Source: Thalassia testudinum (lineage: Eukaryota; Streptophyta; Magnoliopsida; Alismatales; Hydrocharitaceae). From it: DNA of 64,000 bases. The stretch covers positions 94,798,001-94,862,000 of the forward strand of contig JAZHRO010000063.1 of assembly GCA_037157565.1 (NCBI GenBank), written 5' to 3'. Made by a program: the position numbers and the translations under genes. Positions 21,694-33,175 of this stretch are shown here, in pieces (the stretch's first letter is position 1; every line of letters begins with the position of its first letter). The notes under the pieces were generated by a model. The model made no database searches and was not told the origin of the DNA. It worked only from the letters and a program-made list of their open reading frames with translations.

Positions 21694-22232
21694 AGACGTC
21701 TAATCTGAAAATCAGACGTCTGATAAATACTTTTAAGATATCTGACTGTTGACTCAGACATCCGATTATGTTTAGGCTGGACTTAGTTAGATCTGTCTGA
21801 TGAAATCAGACGTCCAGACCTTAGTTCAGACGTCTTAGAAGACGTTTGATGACTTTGCTAGATGTCCAATTAGTGGACCATTGGCTACCTTAGCAAACAC
21901 TGAAGAATATGACCATTGCCTCGTATTAGACGTCCGTAGAGGACCTCAGATGTCTGATACATGACCGTTTTGCCTCGGCTGACTCAAAATCTCTTTCAGA
22001 GATCTTATAGCCGTTGCACTCTCTTGGAAATCCATTCCTGCAGAAAAGTAGGTTTCCAGACGTCCAGACATAGTGCCAGATGTCTTGTGTGTCGTCTAAT
22101 GGACTTTCACTAGAACCCTGTTTCGATCTGATTCAAGTCAGGAAGGAAACCCACCTACAATCAGACGTCTAACTTTGTTCCCAGACATCTTAAACTAGTT
22201 TTCCAGACGTTCGATGCGACGATCAGACGTCT
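21694..22232. repeat. AGACGTCT palindrome array in SIRE-like LTR copy 2
   Basis: Intact AGACGTCT starts at 21694, 21714, 21828, 22163 and 22225. Variants AGATATCT, AGACGTCC, AGATGTCT, AGACATCT and AGACGTTC lie between them. The array sits in U3 upstream of the TATA box, as in copy 1. Confidence 0.8.
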
Positions 22233-22344
22233 GATAACCCTGTCAGTGTAATGATTAATCTTGATTTCGGCTTAATTTTCTTGAAGCTTGCACCCAACGG
22301 CTATGGAAGCCTTCTAAAGCCTTCCAAAGCCTTCCTGGAGCCTC

Positions 22345-22352
22345 TATAAATA
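22345..22352 (+). promoter_or_regulatory. TATA box of SIRE-like LTR copy 2
   Basis: TATAAATA lies in the same context as 7950-7957 of copy 1. Confidence 0.65.
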
Positions 22353-22957
22353 GAGGAGAACCTTTGCCACTCAAACATACACCAAGATACACTTAGCAAC
22401 ATACTTTCCACATCTTTTGTGTCGAAGAGAAGTAGCTCAAGCTCTAGCTCTCGAAGCTTAAGTTCTACATCTAGAGAGCATCGATCACTTGCGCACCCGC
22501 TCTCCCGCTGTAGTTCACGAGAGCACCGTTGTGCCGTCATGTAGTTCACGCATCCGCGTCGCCAAAGGGAAGCATCCTTACTCCTATAGGAGCCTAGTTT
22601 TAGAATATCTTTGTTGGCTCTATAGGGCTATTTGTATTTTACTTTATTATTTGGTTGGGTATTCGCGTTGCGAATTCCTGTCTCCTTCGTGAGACAAAAT
22701 CCTTCTTGTGAAGAAAAGGCGTTTTGAGGTACGCTACCCTCGTATAAAGTAGCGTGGTTGTAATTGAGGTTGTACTACCCTCGTTTAAGTAGTACGTTAG
22801 TGGATTTGATCAACTTAGTTGATCGGAAAATCCTAACTCGAGAGGGTTAGGTGGTGGTTTTCACCCGATTTGGGTTTCCACCTAAAAATCATTGTGTACA
22901 TTATGCGATTGCTATTTCTGTGAGATTGTTATATTTTTATTCCGCACTTTATTACGT

Positions 22958-23855
22958 CACCCCCTCCTACTAGGGAATTTACATTATCCATGGTCCGATA
23001 TTTCTTGAGTCCACAATTTCCAGGAGGGCAGAGGCCACAATGGCTTCCGGTCTTGAAAACTCTTCACCTTCAATGTCCAAAAGCTATAATAAGGTGAACT
23101 TACATTTTTTTAGTGGGAGCAACTGCTTAACCAGAAGGGAGTTGAGAGCTGGTGGTCCTAAGGCAGCAACAATAGAACACTGGCGATTTTTGGCTTCCTA
23201 CCAAGAACTCCACTGTCAGAAAACAACTATGAAATTTTACTGATCACTCAAACCCGCGAAAGATGGTACCAAAATAACATAGGAAGTGAGATATCCTCGT
23301 CTAAATGTCAAATTTCTCACAATTAAGGTATGTCATTTGCCTATGCTTGGTGTCTCCCCAGCAGGGATGCCTTCTCTCCATCTGACTACTAACAGAGGTA
23401 TGCTGCATCAACAATCTTGTTGACTATGGTTCCTATGTGAGAAATTGAGATTTCTACCACCTTAAACCAAATGGATGTTGTTGAAGAAACATGAATACAA
23501 AACTCAGAAATGCAACTATGCTACTTGCATATATGAAGTGAAGACTAAGTTGCAAGTAGGCATTTCTATCACTGGGAAGGTTGGTGAATTATTGATGCAA
23601 TCATCAATATCAGTGTTGACTTTGTTTTAGTAGGTCTAAGGTCCTATTTTACTTTGATTAGTTGGAAATTGACCAAATGATCAATTAATCAGATGGCACA
23701 GAAAAAACCAATTGGCAGATGGGAAAGAACTATGGAAATATTGATGTTCAGCTCTGTTGCTCCATATATACTGTAATTTGAAGTCTCTATTAACTGTTGA
23801 GAATAGAAAATGAAGATTACCCAAAATTAAATAGTCCACCTGCTTTGTAAGCTGC
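22958..23855. other. CACTA left arm, possibly captured 3' flank of the E2 gene
   Basis: No coding region is supported. On the minus strand it directly follows the E2 stop codon, so part of it may be transduplicated 3' UTR. This is positional inference only. Confidence 0.35.
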
Positions 23856-24142
23856 CTAGAATGTGAGATCTTTAGGGTCTTCAATGATCTTAGCTAGGGT
23901 CTGCAAGAATGCTGCTAGATCAGCCCCATATATAATTCGATGATCTGTATAACATTGACCAGCATCATTTTGCAATTTCCTTCGTATCAAGTTGTGGATT
24001 CAGCATAACCATTAGATTAAAAAATTTAACAAATGTACCAGATGGTTATCCAACTAACCTGCATCTAACTTTTGACCCCAATTTTCCCATCCTTAGTAGC
24101 AACTACAGTTGGCTCAGATGCACCAACTGCCATGATTTCTCC
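23856..24142 (-). pseudogene. Captured 3' fragment of plastid pyruvate dehydrogenase E2 (dihydrolipoamide acetyltransferase)
   Basis: Two exon-like blocks are seen on the minus strand. Exon 24142-24059 reads GEIMAVGASEPTVVATKDG then KIGVKS-stop-MQ, preceded by TATAG (acceptor-like) and followed by CAG|GT (donor). After about 100 bases of intron, 23959-23856 reads VNV, a small indel, then DHRIIYGADLAAFLQTLAKI and IEDPKDLTF-stop. This is the C-terminus of the catalytic domain of plant plastidial E2 (Arabidopsis LTA2 type), with the conserved AVGASxPTVVATKDG and DHRxIYGADLA blocks. It is broken by a TAG where Gln is usual, an indel, and a lost acceptor AG. It lies inside a CACTA element far from any E2 gene, so it is a transduplicated fragment. 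Confidence 0.82.
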
Positions 24143-24896
24143 CTATACAAATCATTGCTCAAAAGAGCAAGTCAATTATTTGAAGTGCAAATGGATGCAA
24201 TATCAAAGCCATATTGGCAAATGGATACCCACAGAAATAACTCAAATACCAGATCAAATTTAACCCCAATCTACAAGACATCTACACTGTATCTCTAAAT
24301 AACACAAATGCTATTTGATGCATTATGAGATTGCTCGGCTGGGTAGTATCCAGATTCTATGCTTCTGAATCACCTTCATTCTCAACTAGTGATGGCAACA
24401 ATGGCATTGGGCTTCCAGCATCTGATGAAACACTTAGAATAAATAGAAGCATAATAGTAAGGGAAAACTTGAGAAATTAAGTAGAATTCTTGGTTATCCC
24501 TTCTCCTAAAAAAAGAATTACAAAAAGTCTCTCACTAATGAGTAAATAATGAAAAAGGAAAGAATACAAAGAATGAAAAAAAAACTCCTTGTGAGTTACT
24601 GCATGACAAGAATAATCTACAGGTTGAGCTATTCTTTCAAAAGATCTAACTTCATAAAAATATTTAACTTCATTACCCAAAAGACCAGTAGCTTCATGAA
24701 AAATTCAATTAATGGAAATCTTTCAAGTCTTTAGTAAAATCAACATCAATGTAATTTGATTGGCAAAGGGGACCTTGGATTTTTACGTTTATATTGGACA
24801 AGCGATGGAGGCCTAAATTCTGCCATGTAACTGGATATATTGGATGCCCTGCACCATACTGTAATCTAAAGGATTTGAGGCTATCAAACTATGGTG
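24143..24896. other. CACTA left arm between E2 fragment and element A
   Basis: This may include further E2 intron sequence on the minus strand. No other exon could be identified. It ends in gcact (24897-24901), the left TSD of element A. Confidence 0.4.
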
Positions 24897-24901
24897 GCAC
24901 T

Positions 24902-27555
24902 TGATGATAACATTATCATCAGCCATATCTAGTTTTAATTAGTCATAATCCATTAATAAATGCTCCTGCATAACTATCAGAGGACCGTAATTCATTGCAC
25001 ATCCTTTCTGAGAGATAAACAAGAAACCAGGGTTAAAACTATAATTTTACCATCATATCATAAATGCAGAACAACCATGGGTTTACTAAAGATCAAATAT
25101 GCATTAAAGTCTAACAAGGGGGTCCATGCAGAAAGAAACAGGTTCTCACGCGTTACGAGAATTAAATGACATCTAAAACCCTAAAAACAAACCCACTTAA
25201 TTCACTGAGGTTTTGGTCAGGATAAAATTCACCTAAACTCTCTAAAAATCATATAAAAATATTCTCTAGGGTTTGGCATCCTTGATTTGACCATTAGAGC
25301 CCCTTTTAACCTAAAATAGAGTCTTAAATAGACAGTTGCCCTAATTTGAATTTCTACATAATTTACTCAATCAAACTTGGTGAAAACCTAAATCTGACTT
25401 CACCATCAGATTTCTTGGGTCCAAATTAGGTTTGTACTAAAATTTGGGCCCAATCAAATATCACCATGACCTAATTTACATTTTAGTTCTATCTGACTCT
25501 TTTCTCTCACACTTATGCCCCTAACTTTTGAAATAATTACAAAATGCCCCCATCTTTGTCTTCGTTCTTTACAAATTGGTCCCTCCACCATTATTGCGGA
25601 GGAACTCCTACTCTGACGACCTTTAATCAGAGATTTCTATTTGATTCATTGACGAATCTCCCCCAAAATAGAAAGCGAGATCCCTGATGAAATTCTCTTC
25701 CATTTGAGCCACGCATTGGGCTCTGAATCCTACTCAAAACCTAATGCGAAGCTTTCAAAGGCTCGGGTCTCCTTGTCGTGCAAGAACCACGTGCTTCCAA
25801 GCTTGGTTTTCAAGCTTGGAATGTCCTTCTAAACCCTATATAAGATCCTATGAAGCTTCACCGATCTCCTTAGCTAGGTTTTGGCCCAAAAACCCTCTTC
25901 AAACTCCCTCTCCAGCCTCCTCCACCCTAGCTCTAGCGAGCATCCAATTTCGTCGTCCTATGGCCTCCCAACAGCCAGATTGGGAGTGTCTCCTTCCTCC
26001 CCAACTTCCTCTGCCTCTCGACGGTCAACTCAAAGGTGACCTAACCCCTTCCTCCTCACCGTCTCCCTTGTCGGAGAATCCTTCATCCTCGGCACCGGCC
26101 AACCACAGCCGACGCCACCCTACCTCCTTCATCCGTAATTCTAGGTCCTAACGCTCCGTTTTCCTCTCTCCTTTCTTTTCCTCCCCTTAACTTCCCAATT
26201 TTGATCGCCATTTACACTCTCCCCCATCGTCTTCTCCCACTCCGGTGCAAGCTCCGATGATCTCGCGACACCACCACAGACCACCAAACCACTCTATTCC
26301 ACTTCCAAAAGCTCCGCCGTTCGACTATGACCAAAAGCCCTCTTTTATTTCACCTTTCGCCTACCCAAATCACCCACCGAACTCACCCACCTTCATGCTT
26401 CTCTGACTCTGACACACCACCATACGCACTCTCACGGCATGCCATCGCCACCTACACCCTCGCCGCATCCTTGCGAACCTTCTAAGCATTTTAATTGGGG
26501 CATTTAGCACATATTCTTGTTTTCAGGTGTCCTCGCTGGAGCAACTGTAAACGCCGTCACCTCCGCCTTCACCTGTAGTTCTTCAACGACCATCTGACCA
26601 CCTGCTGCCTGTGATCCATGCAGACCTGAATCCTGAAGCCCTCCAGACCATTGCATGACAGCAATAGCAACAACTGCAACCGCAATTGGAGCTTCAGCCA
26701 TCTGCTGCAGCTGCGTGAGGAAGATGTGGGACATTTAGTCCCACATCGGGCATAGAAGAGCGCTTGAGAGCGCTTAAGTTGTTTTTGTCACATCGGATCT
26801 TCGCCTCAGACACTTAGGGGGTGAGGTCCCTGCTCATCCACATGCACTCGACTCGACCCGATTAGCCTTCACTCCTCGCTCATCACCATTGCCAGTAAGC
26901 TTGGACCTGGGTGCATGCATGCCCAATTACCCGATAAGCCTGGATCTTGAGAGAGAGAGAGCATGGGGGAAGGGGATTTTTGCTCTATGAAGGAAGTGTC
27001 CCTGTGAGACACTTAGTAAAATTTGAGGAAGTGTTTCCCCTGTGCTACGAAGGGAAGTTAAAAAGGAAGAGAGACTCTGCAAGCTGAAAGAAGAAGGAAG
27101 AAGAAGAAGAAGAAGGAAGAGAAGAGTTGAAGAAGATGAACAGTGCAAATCTAAGTACTTGGCATCTAACTGTGGCATTATTTGAATTAATGTTGAATAA
27201 TTTAAGTACTATAGTTTACAATTGAGTTCTAATTGAATAATTGCATACATACTTAATTAAGAGGATTAGTGGTGATCTAAATCACCATTGTTTTTGATTC
27301 TCCTCTTTTTATTCCATGCAATCTCTGGATACATTGAATAAATAATGTGTCAGGTTATTATTCATCGAATATTTATTTTTAATGCTCAATTAATTATGCT
27401 CATTGACTTTAATTAAAGATCAGTGTGTGAATTCGTAGTTGCTCCCTGTGTTCGACCTCGGATTTCCATTAGAGTATAAATTCTATTTATTTTCGTGCTT
27501 TATCTGCTATACTGCAACGTATCATTTTTAAAACCCCAATTCAGAGCGATAAACA
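24902..27555 (+). repeat. Element A 5' LTR
   Basis: It begins with the perfect hairpin TGATGATAA-CA-TTATCATCA and ends GATAAACA. The TATA box TATATAAG is at 25837-25844. A GAA-rich purine stretch lies near 27060-27140, before the U5 phrase CTCCCTGTGTTCGACCTCGG. The 135-codon frame at 25744-26151 is not preserved in the 3' LTR and is not called a gene. Confidence 0.88.
25837..25844 (+). promoter_or_regulatory. TATA box of element A 5' LTR
   Basis: TATATAAG is conserved in the 3' LTR (45116-45123) and, in related form, in the two solo LTRs of the family (TTTATAAG at 54393, TATATAAA at 59916). Confidence 0.7.
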
Positions 27556-27558
27556 TTT

Positions 27559-27575
27559 TGGCGCCGTTGTTGGGG
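27559..27575 (+). promoter_or_regulatory. Primer-binding site, tRNA-Asp type
   Basis: TGGCGCCGTTGTTGGGG lies three bases after the 5' LTR. It is complementary to the 3' end of plant tRNA-Asp(GTC) (TGGCGCCGTTGCCGGGG), apart from two C-to-T changes. Confidence 0.85.
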
Positions 27576-28781
27576 TGCAACGCGTAATTCATTACTATTC
27601 TTTACTTTATTTGATTATATTTGAATAATAACTTTCCCTATTTGATTTGTTATGATTTTGCAAGGTACTTCTCGAGGCGATCTTTCGGGCAAAACAACCA
27701 CTCCCGGGGTAGGTAATTTTCGATTCTTGCCTAATCAGCCTCCTAATCTTGGGAAGATAAAAAGGAAATAATCAATTAGGATTCATTTGCCTTATTTTCA
27801 TAGTAAATCATCATTTAAAAAGGCAAGTTTTTTGATTTGCGAAAAATTTTCATATTTGATTGAAGTTTGAAGCTATTTTGTTTAGAATTCCCTACCTAAA
27901 TTGCCTGTACCTATTAGGGCTGCGCTTAATTTCTAAAATCACCTTGGGCTAACACACTTCTTGCTTGAAGCCCAAGGTGAGCATTTCAAGATTTAATTGG
28001 ACTTGAAATAGAGCCAATTAGGGTTTTTAACATTAGTGTTTGAAGTGTTAGAACTCATTTGCTTGCATAACGAGAATAAGCCCTCCCGCATTTGTGTGCT
28101 ACCCAAGCCCCTGTTTCAAATGATCTAATCAAGAAAAATCCTAAAAATTAGGCTCTAAATTCGCTTGAACCATAAAATCTTGGACCTAATGAACTGAGAG
28201 TCATTTAGGGTGATTTCTTGGTCTTGACCGAGGTTTCATTCTGCCATCTTTAGGGTAGGTCAGGTGAAGTTGACCTGCATTTTAGGCCAACCAACCTCCA
28301 AATTAGGTCACAAGTCAAATCAATTTCTAATCAAGTGAATTTCAAGGCACTAATTAGGGTAAAATTGGTAGACTTGAGGTCTTAAGTCAGTACATTCCGG
28401 TCTACTTGGGACTGCAGTGACAAGGATGGTTAAGTGGGGGAAACCCTGTAAACTATGGGGGCACTCTATCGTGTAGGGGTCTTTGTGGAGCTCTCCCTTC
28501 CTGGTTGCCTAGGTATTTCTCGAGTGTGCGGATTTTTGATTCAGTGGTATCATCCGCCTCGAAACAGCCTTAGTCATCCAAAAATCTTTGGGTGCCTTGA
28601 TTAAGTCCAAATAACATTCAAATCCCTAATCTTTTCACTAGAGCACACACAGGAAGGTCCTTAGGTTTTTAACCTAAGAGATCACATTAGATCTTCTTGG
28701 GAATCTCTTTTTAGATTTGATCAATTTCAATCTAAATCCTTAGTTTGATTTTACATCTTGATTCCACCACCTAATTTGAAT

Positions 28782-29192
28782 ATGCAACCTAGCAATTTAG
28801 GAAGACCGTTTAGGAAACTTGAATCCCAGATGCCCATGAGAGATAGAATGATTGAGGATGCCTTGAAATTTTATTGAGTTAATGACAAAACCTCAAATCC
28901 AGTCAGCATGATTCAAGTTAATGTCCCAGAAACAACAACCTTTATTGCAAATTGTGCTCAATTAATATTGACACAAGTAACAAATGTATCAACTCGAGAT
29001 ATTCTCTTGATAGGATATATTGAAGTGGAGAAATTGCATAACTTTGAATATCTCCAATGTCTGACAAATCGTGTACTTTGGGAAAAATACCAAGATGACC
29101 TTGAGAAACGGGAAGAGACGATAAAATTGTTGAAACAGATTATTGATCAAAAATACCCATATATTCCCCAAGCATTTAGCGAAACATCTTAG
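28782..29192 (+). pseudogene. Element A, unrecognised helical-segment frame
   Basis: A frame beginning MQPSNLGRPF at 28782 runs to a stop at 29190-29192, with one internal TGA near codon 35. The C-terminal part (around residues 100-130) is rich in Glu, Lys and Leu (DLEKREETIKLLKQ) and likely helical. It precedes the acidic frame, as a similar short helical frame does in element B. No known family was recognised; a divergent gag remnant is possible but unproven. Confidence 0.35.
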
Positions 29193-29450
29193 AATAAGAC
29201 TGAGGATCAATCTGATCTCTCAAATCCTAGGTTCGAGAATCAAGGTTGTTGTGGATCCCCAACCTAGATGGAATATGATCCAACTTATGTGTAGACTGAT
29301 ACGCCTGATCTTTAGCTGGGTTGGGAAGATCCAATTGCAGGTGTTCTCGATTTCAAGCCTGCCCTAGAGATACGAGAACTTGGTTCGCCTAGCTTTGAAT
29401 TCCCAGACACCTGTAATGATGAGCTTAAAATAGAATTCCTCGAGAATGTA

Positions 29451-30299
29451 AATCCTGAGCCTTATCCTGTTAAGGTAATTCTCGAGGATGATTCTGACAT
29501 CCCAATAGAGCCCAACCTAGATTTTAGCGATCCAATCCCTACCCTTAACCTAGAATCTGGATTTGAGCCTATGTGGGATGATTATGAGGCCCTATATGAT
29601 GAGAATCAAGTTTTCTATCTGAACTATGATTCTGTGCCTATGTTTGATGACTACACCTCTCCAGACTCCTCTGAGATACAGATCGATTTGTCAAAAATCA
29701 CATCAATTTATGACATAGAAACCAAGGAGCTAGAAGAGTTGGGATTTGATTGGATCTCTCCTAGGAGCCAAGAACCCGAGCCCTTGCTTAATAGGGATGC
29801 CTCTTTGAGTTCGAATTCTGAGTTTAGGTTAGATCCAAGTTAGGTTGCTGCTTCTCCACATCTTGATTCACTCTGTGGTGGAACGTCCAATCTAGAATCA
29901 GGTTCAGAACACAATCTTCGCAAGTTCTCCGACGATTTCGAATCTTACTCTGATTTCAGAGAATCGTTGTTTCCTAAAGACTGCAAGCCAATTTACGACC
30001 TCAGCATCCACGACCCATTCTTCGACTCTGACTTTGAGGTCCCTAATCCCGAGATCATCAATTCAAAATCGAATTCCATTAACTTGGAATCATTCCTTTA
30101 TGATCTATAGGATTCAGAAGCTACAAGTGCCGGGAGGGTATGCAATCCAGAGTTTGAATCTTTTCTTGACTTCGATTTTCATGATCCTATAAACACTCTT
30201 CAGGCCTTTACATTTGATTTTAACGGGCTCTATGTGGACTCTCTAGATGCACCAACCTTTGAACCATTCCTAGAGGTGCCCTCACATAGTTCTCCTTGA
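29451..30299 (+). pseudogene. Element A acidic open frame, broken by two stops
   Basis: One frame is open for about 283 codons, apart from a TAG at 29841-29843 and a TAG at 30108-30110. The product is extremely rich in Asp, Glu, Ser, Phe and Pro (for example DDYEALYDENQ and DSDFEVPNPEI) and very poor in Lys and Arg, with repeated motifs of the type FxxDFxDP. I recognise no family. Element B has a comparable acidic frame. The long open frame with only two stops suggests it was once translated. Confidence 0.55.
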
Positions 30300-30763
30300 A
30301 GCCACCTCTTCTACACTTATGAAACCCGCTCTAATTCGATCCCAACCCCGACCTGCCACCGGAATCAACTTCTACTCTGATTCTCCTCTTGATGATCCGG
30401 TCGCACTTGATTCCTCTCCACATTGTGATTGGGTTTCGGATAACAATTAGACTACTAATTACGTCCCATCTTTCTCTGATCACTTTCGTAGGGTTCCTAC
30501 ATCCTCCACAGACTCTTTTGCATTTGAGGATCCCTACTCTGACCAGGCTGACTAGGCTCAGCCAAACCTTGGATCTTTATTTCCACATCCTTCTAAGTCA
30601 CATAGTATCTGGTGGGCACCATATCTCTTGATCCACATCCATCAACCCACCAGACTGATTGGGTTTGGGCTGCATCATCAGCCTGTAGATATGAACAAGC
30701 ACTTGGTTGGACCAACTAGGCTTTTGATCAAGGTGCTGTTCTACAAAACCCCACTGATTTGAC

Positions 30764-31454
30764 CACTCCTCGGTCATCACCACTGCCGGTGAGCCTGGAC
30801 CCGGGTGCGTGAGATCGAATACCTGACCATTTGAGAGAGAAAGAGGAGAAGAAAGAAAGAGAAAGAGAGCACGGGGGAGGGGGGTTTTTGCTCTGAAGGA
30901 AGTGTCCCTGTGTGACACTTAGCAAAATTTGTGGAAGTGTTTCCCCTCTGTTGCGAAGGGAAGCTAAAAAGGAAGAGAGACTGTGCATGCGGAATGAAGA
31001 AGGAAGAGAAGAGTTGAAGAAGATGAACGGTGCCTTTGCACTGTAGCATCTAAGTACTTGGCGTTTGATTGTGGCATTATTTGAATTACTGTTGAATAAT
31101 TTAAGTACTATAGTTTACAATTGAGTTCTGATTGGATAATTGCATACATGCTTAATTAAGAGGTTTAGTGGTGATCTAAATCACCATTGTTTTTGATTCT
31201 TCTCTTTTTATTCCATGCAATCTTTAGATACATTGAATAAATAATGTAACAGGTTATTATTCATTGAATATCTATTTTTAATGCTCAATTAATTGTGCTT
31301 ATTGGCTCTAATTAAAGATTAGTACGTGAATTCCTACTTGCTCCTTGTATTCGACCTCGGATTTCTATTCGAGTATAAATTCTATTTGTTTTCGCGCTTT
31401 ATTGGCTATAATGCAACGTATCATTTTTAAAACCCCGATTCAGAGCGATAAACA
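30764..31454 (+). repeat. Partial LTR of the element A family inside element A
   Basis: This matches the last ~690 bases of the element A LTRs (from CACTCCTCG..TCATCACCA to GATAAACA) and is followed immediately by a second primer-site sequence. There is no 5' part and no TSD, so it is not a separate insertion. It looks like template switching or recombination within the family. Confidence 0.8.
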
Positions 31455-31457
31455 TTT

Positions 31458-31474
31458 TGGCGTCGTTGCCGGGG
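31458..31474 (+). promoter_or_regulatory. Second tRNA-Asp-type primer-binding site
   Basis: TGGCGTCGTTGCCGGGG lies three bases after the partial LTR and has one change from the tRNA-Asp complement. After it comes a phrase ending in GGAGGCAACCC that is usual near the 3' end of Athila-type internal regions (family knowledge). Confidence 0.75.
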
Positions 31475-31774
31475 AAGGTCCTTCTCCATGACCACTTTTT
31501 GCTCGATTGAAGGCATTGAATTTAGCGTTTAACAGGAGGCAACCCATCATTCCAAAAACACGAGATCCTTTTGATTATCCTTTTGAGCTCCACGCCTACT
31601 GCACTTTGAGTTCAGAATTAAACCAGTCGACTCTGCCTTTGGTACACGTACCAGAGCTTGAAATCGTCTGCAACAGTCACCCCGACCCATTCACCCACCC
31701 TTTTGACCCTGTTCTAAACCATGAACCATGCTAATTTCATACCCTTCGCTTTACAATGAAGACATTGCAAAACT

Positions 31775-31790
31775 TAGGCATGTGGGGGTG
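31775..31790 (+). promoter_or_regulatory. Internal polypurine-tract-like site in element A
   Basis: TTAGGCATGTGGGGGTG follows GACATTGC. It closely matches the true PPT at 44181-44194 and the equivalent internal site of element B (36220-36236). Confidence 0.5.
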
Positions 31791-32511
31791 TTAAAGTGCA
31801 AACACGTAAAAATTCTAGTTTCTGAAGGATTTCACAAAAAATTAGTCATTCAAAGAACCAAAAAAAAAAAAAAATGAAAAACAAAAAATATGGAAAGGGG
31901 AGGAAATTTTGTGAGCTTAATTTTTGTGGAGGAAATGAGGTGATTTAAATGTCAAAAAGGAGCTACAATTTGAAAGAAAAAGATGATAGTCATTGTGAAT
32001 ATTTATGGGATTTACTTAAGTTCTAGACAAAATCAAAAGAAAAATGAAGTCAAATAGTGCTGAAGAAATATGAAGATTAGCACTGTGCTGTTCTTAGGCC
32101 TCTTGGGTTTAGGCTTAAAAATTCACGTATCCGTTAATATCTGGATAATCCTCAAGAGGTTGAGGAAAATGTGAAGCTTACGTATTAGGTCTAAGGCTTA
32201 AGGAGTATTCGACCTCGTTAACTGACCTCTGGTTTGCTGGATTCGGTAACCTAAGCACCCTAATCCACACACAGTTTCGTTCAGTGCGCTTAATATCAAA
32301 ATCATGCAAATGCATTATTTTTGTTATGAAAATGCGACCTAAATTAGGAGCGACTTATAAACACAAGTTGATTTGGACAAGTTCCAGGTGCAGAAAGGTG
32401 GGAAATTCCCCTCGAAGATGCGCAATAACATACCGTTTCCTTAGTGCTTATCTCCTAGGATATCTAAATTTCCTACTTGGGGCACGTAAGCACCTTGTGC
32501 TGATTCAGGTC

Positions 32512-32672
32512 CCATGGGTAGGATTATCCCGAAATCTCGATTGCCAGGGCATGAATTTAGCTACAGAATGCCATGGGCGACACTATCTCGAAGTGTCGAA
32601 AGCCAGGGTTCTGGGGGTCGCCATGGGTGGTGTTTTCTTGAAACATCGATTGCCAGGGACCCTGCGAGGATT
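32512..32672 (+). repeat. Three-copy degenerate minisatellite (CCATGGG units)
   Basis: Units start with CCATGGG at 32512, 32571 and 32621 and contain ..TCTCGAxxTGTCGAxxGCCAGGG-type text. Unit length is 50-59 bases. Confidence 0.6.
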
Positions 32673-32977
32673 GATGGTGGGAGTAAAGAATTCGATACAG
32701 AGCATGTTTTAAAGCTAATCCGAGGCTAGAAATAAGAAAAGAAAAAGAGAGAGAAAGCTCTTAAAAAATGTAAAAATTCTTCTATCCCTCTCTTACAAAA
32801 ACTCATTGCAAATTTAACCTGGACTAACCATGATTTTTCTTTTTGAAACAATAAGGAAAGATATCGTGCTACGATAGCGATTTGGGAGAGCATTTTATTG
32901 ATCAAGAATAAAGTAGGATTACAAAATAGAACCCTACAAATGTATGAGAGGCTAGCATACATTTACAATTTGCTCCA

Positions 32978-33175
32978 CACTTACCAGCCTCTCCTGAAAC
33001 AAAAAATTATTTCTCGCTCTCTAAACACACCACATAATTGCCGCCATATGACAAGGTAGATTGTCACGCATCGAAAAATTTTTCCACAAATCATCCCAAA
33101 TGGGGAGCGGTTCCCTGCATACTCTTCTCCACACCTCATCAGTAACCATGCACGAGGAGAAAATTTGAGTGGAGT
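32978..33175 (-). pseudogene. LINE ORF2 C-terminal remainder
   Basis: Continuation of the ORF2 frame across element B: minus-strand text MVTDEVWRRVCREPLPIWDD, then WKNFSMRDNLPCHMAAIMWC, which fits the VWR...IMW tail of plant LINE ORF2 proteins. The 3' UTR and A-rich tail follow, down to 32833. Confidence 0.7.

Larger units (their letters stand above)
21284..22957 (+). mobile_element. SIRE-like Ty1/copia LTR copy 2, 3' truncated
   Basis: It starts TGTTGGTGC at 21284 and follows copy 1 (6792-8593) through the palindrome array, the TATAAATA box (22345-22352) and the GGTTTCCACCTAAAAATCAT phrase. Similarity is lost near 22957, about 80 bases before the expected CACCAACA end. It lies inside the CACTA element. 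It cannot be the 3' partner of copy 1, because the CACTA left terminus and TSD lie between them. No TSD was found, as expected from the truncation. Confidence 0.75.

Noticed and set aside
6792..22957. The two SIRE-like LTRs as the ends of one 16-kb copia element
   Set aside because: They share orientation, but the CACTA left terminus and its TSD lie between them, there is no PBS, gag or pol, and a complete solo LTR and other relics fill the gap.
25744..26151. 135-codon open frame in the element A 5' LTR
   Set aside because: It spans the TATA box and is broken in the 3' LTR and solo LTRs, so it is not a conserved protein.
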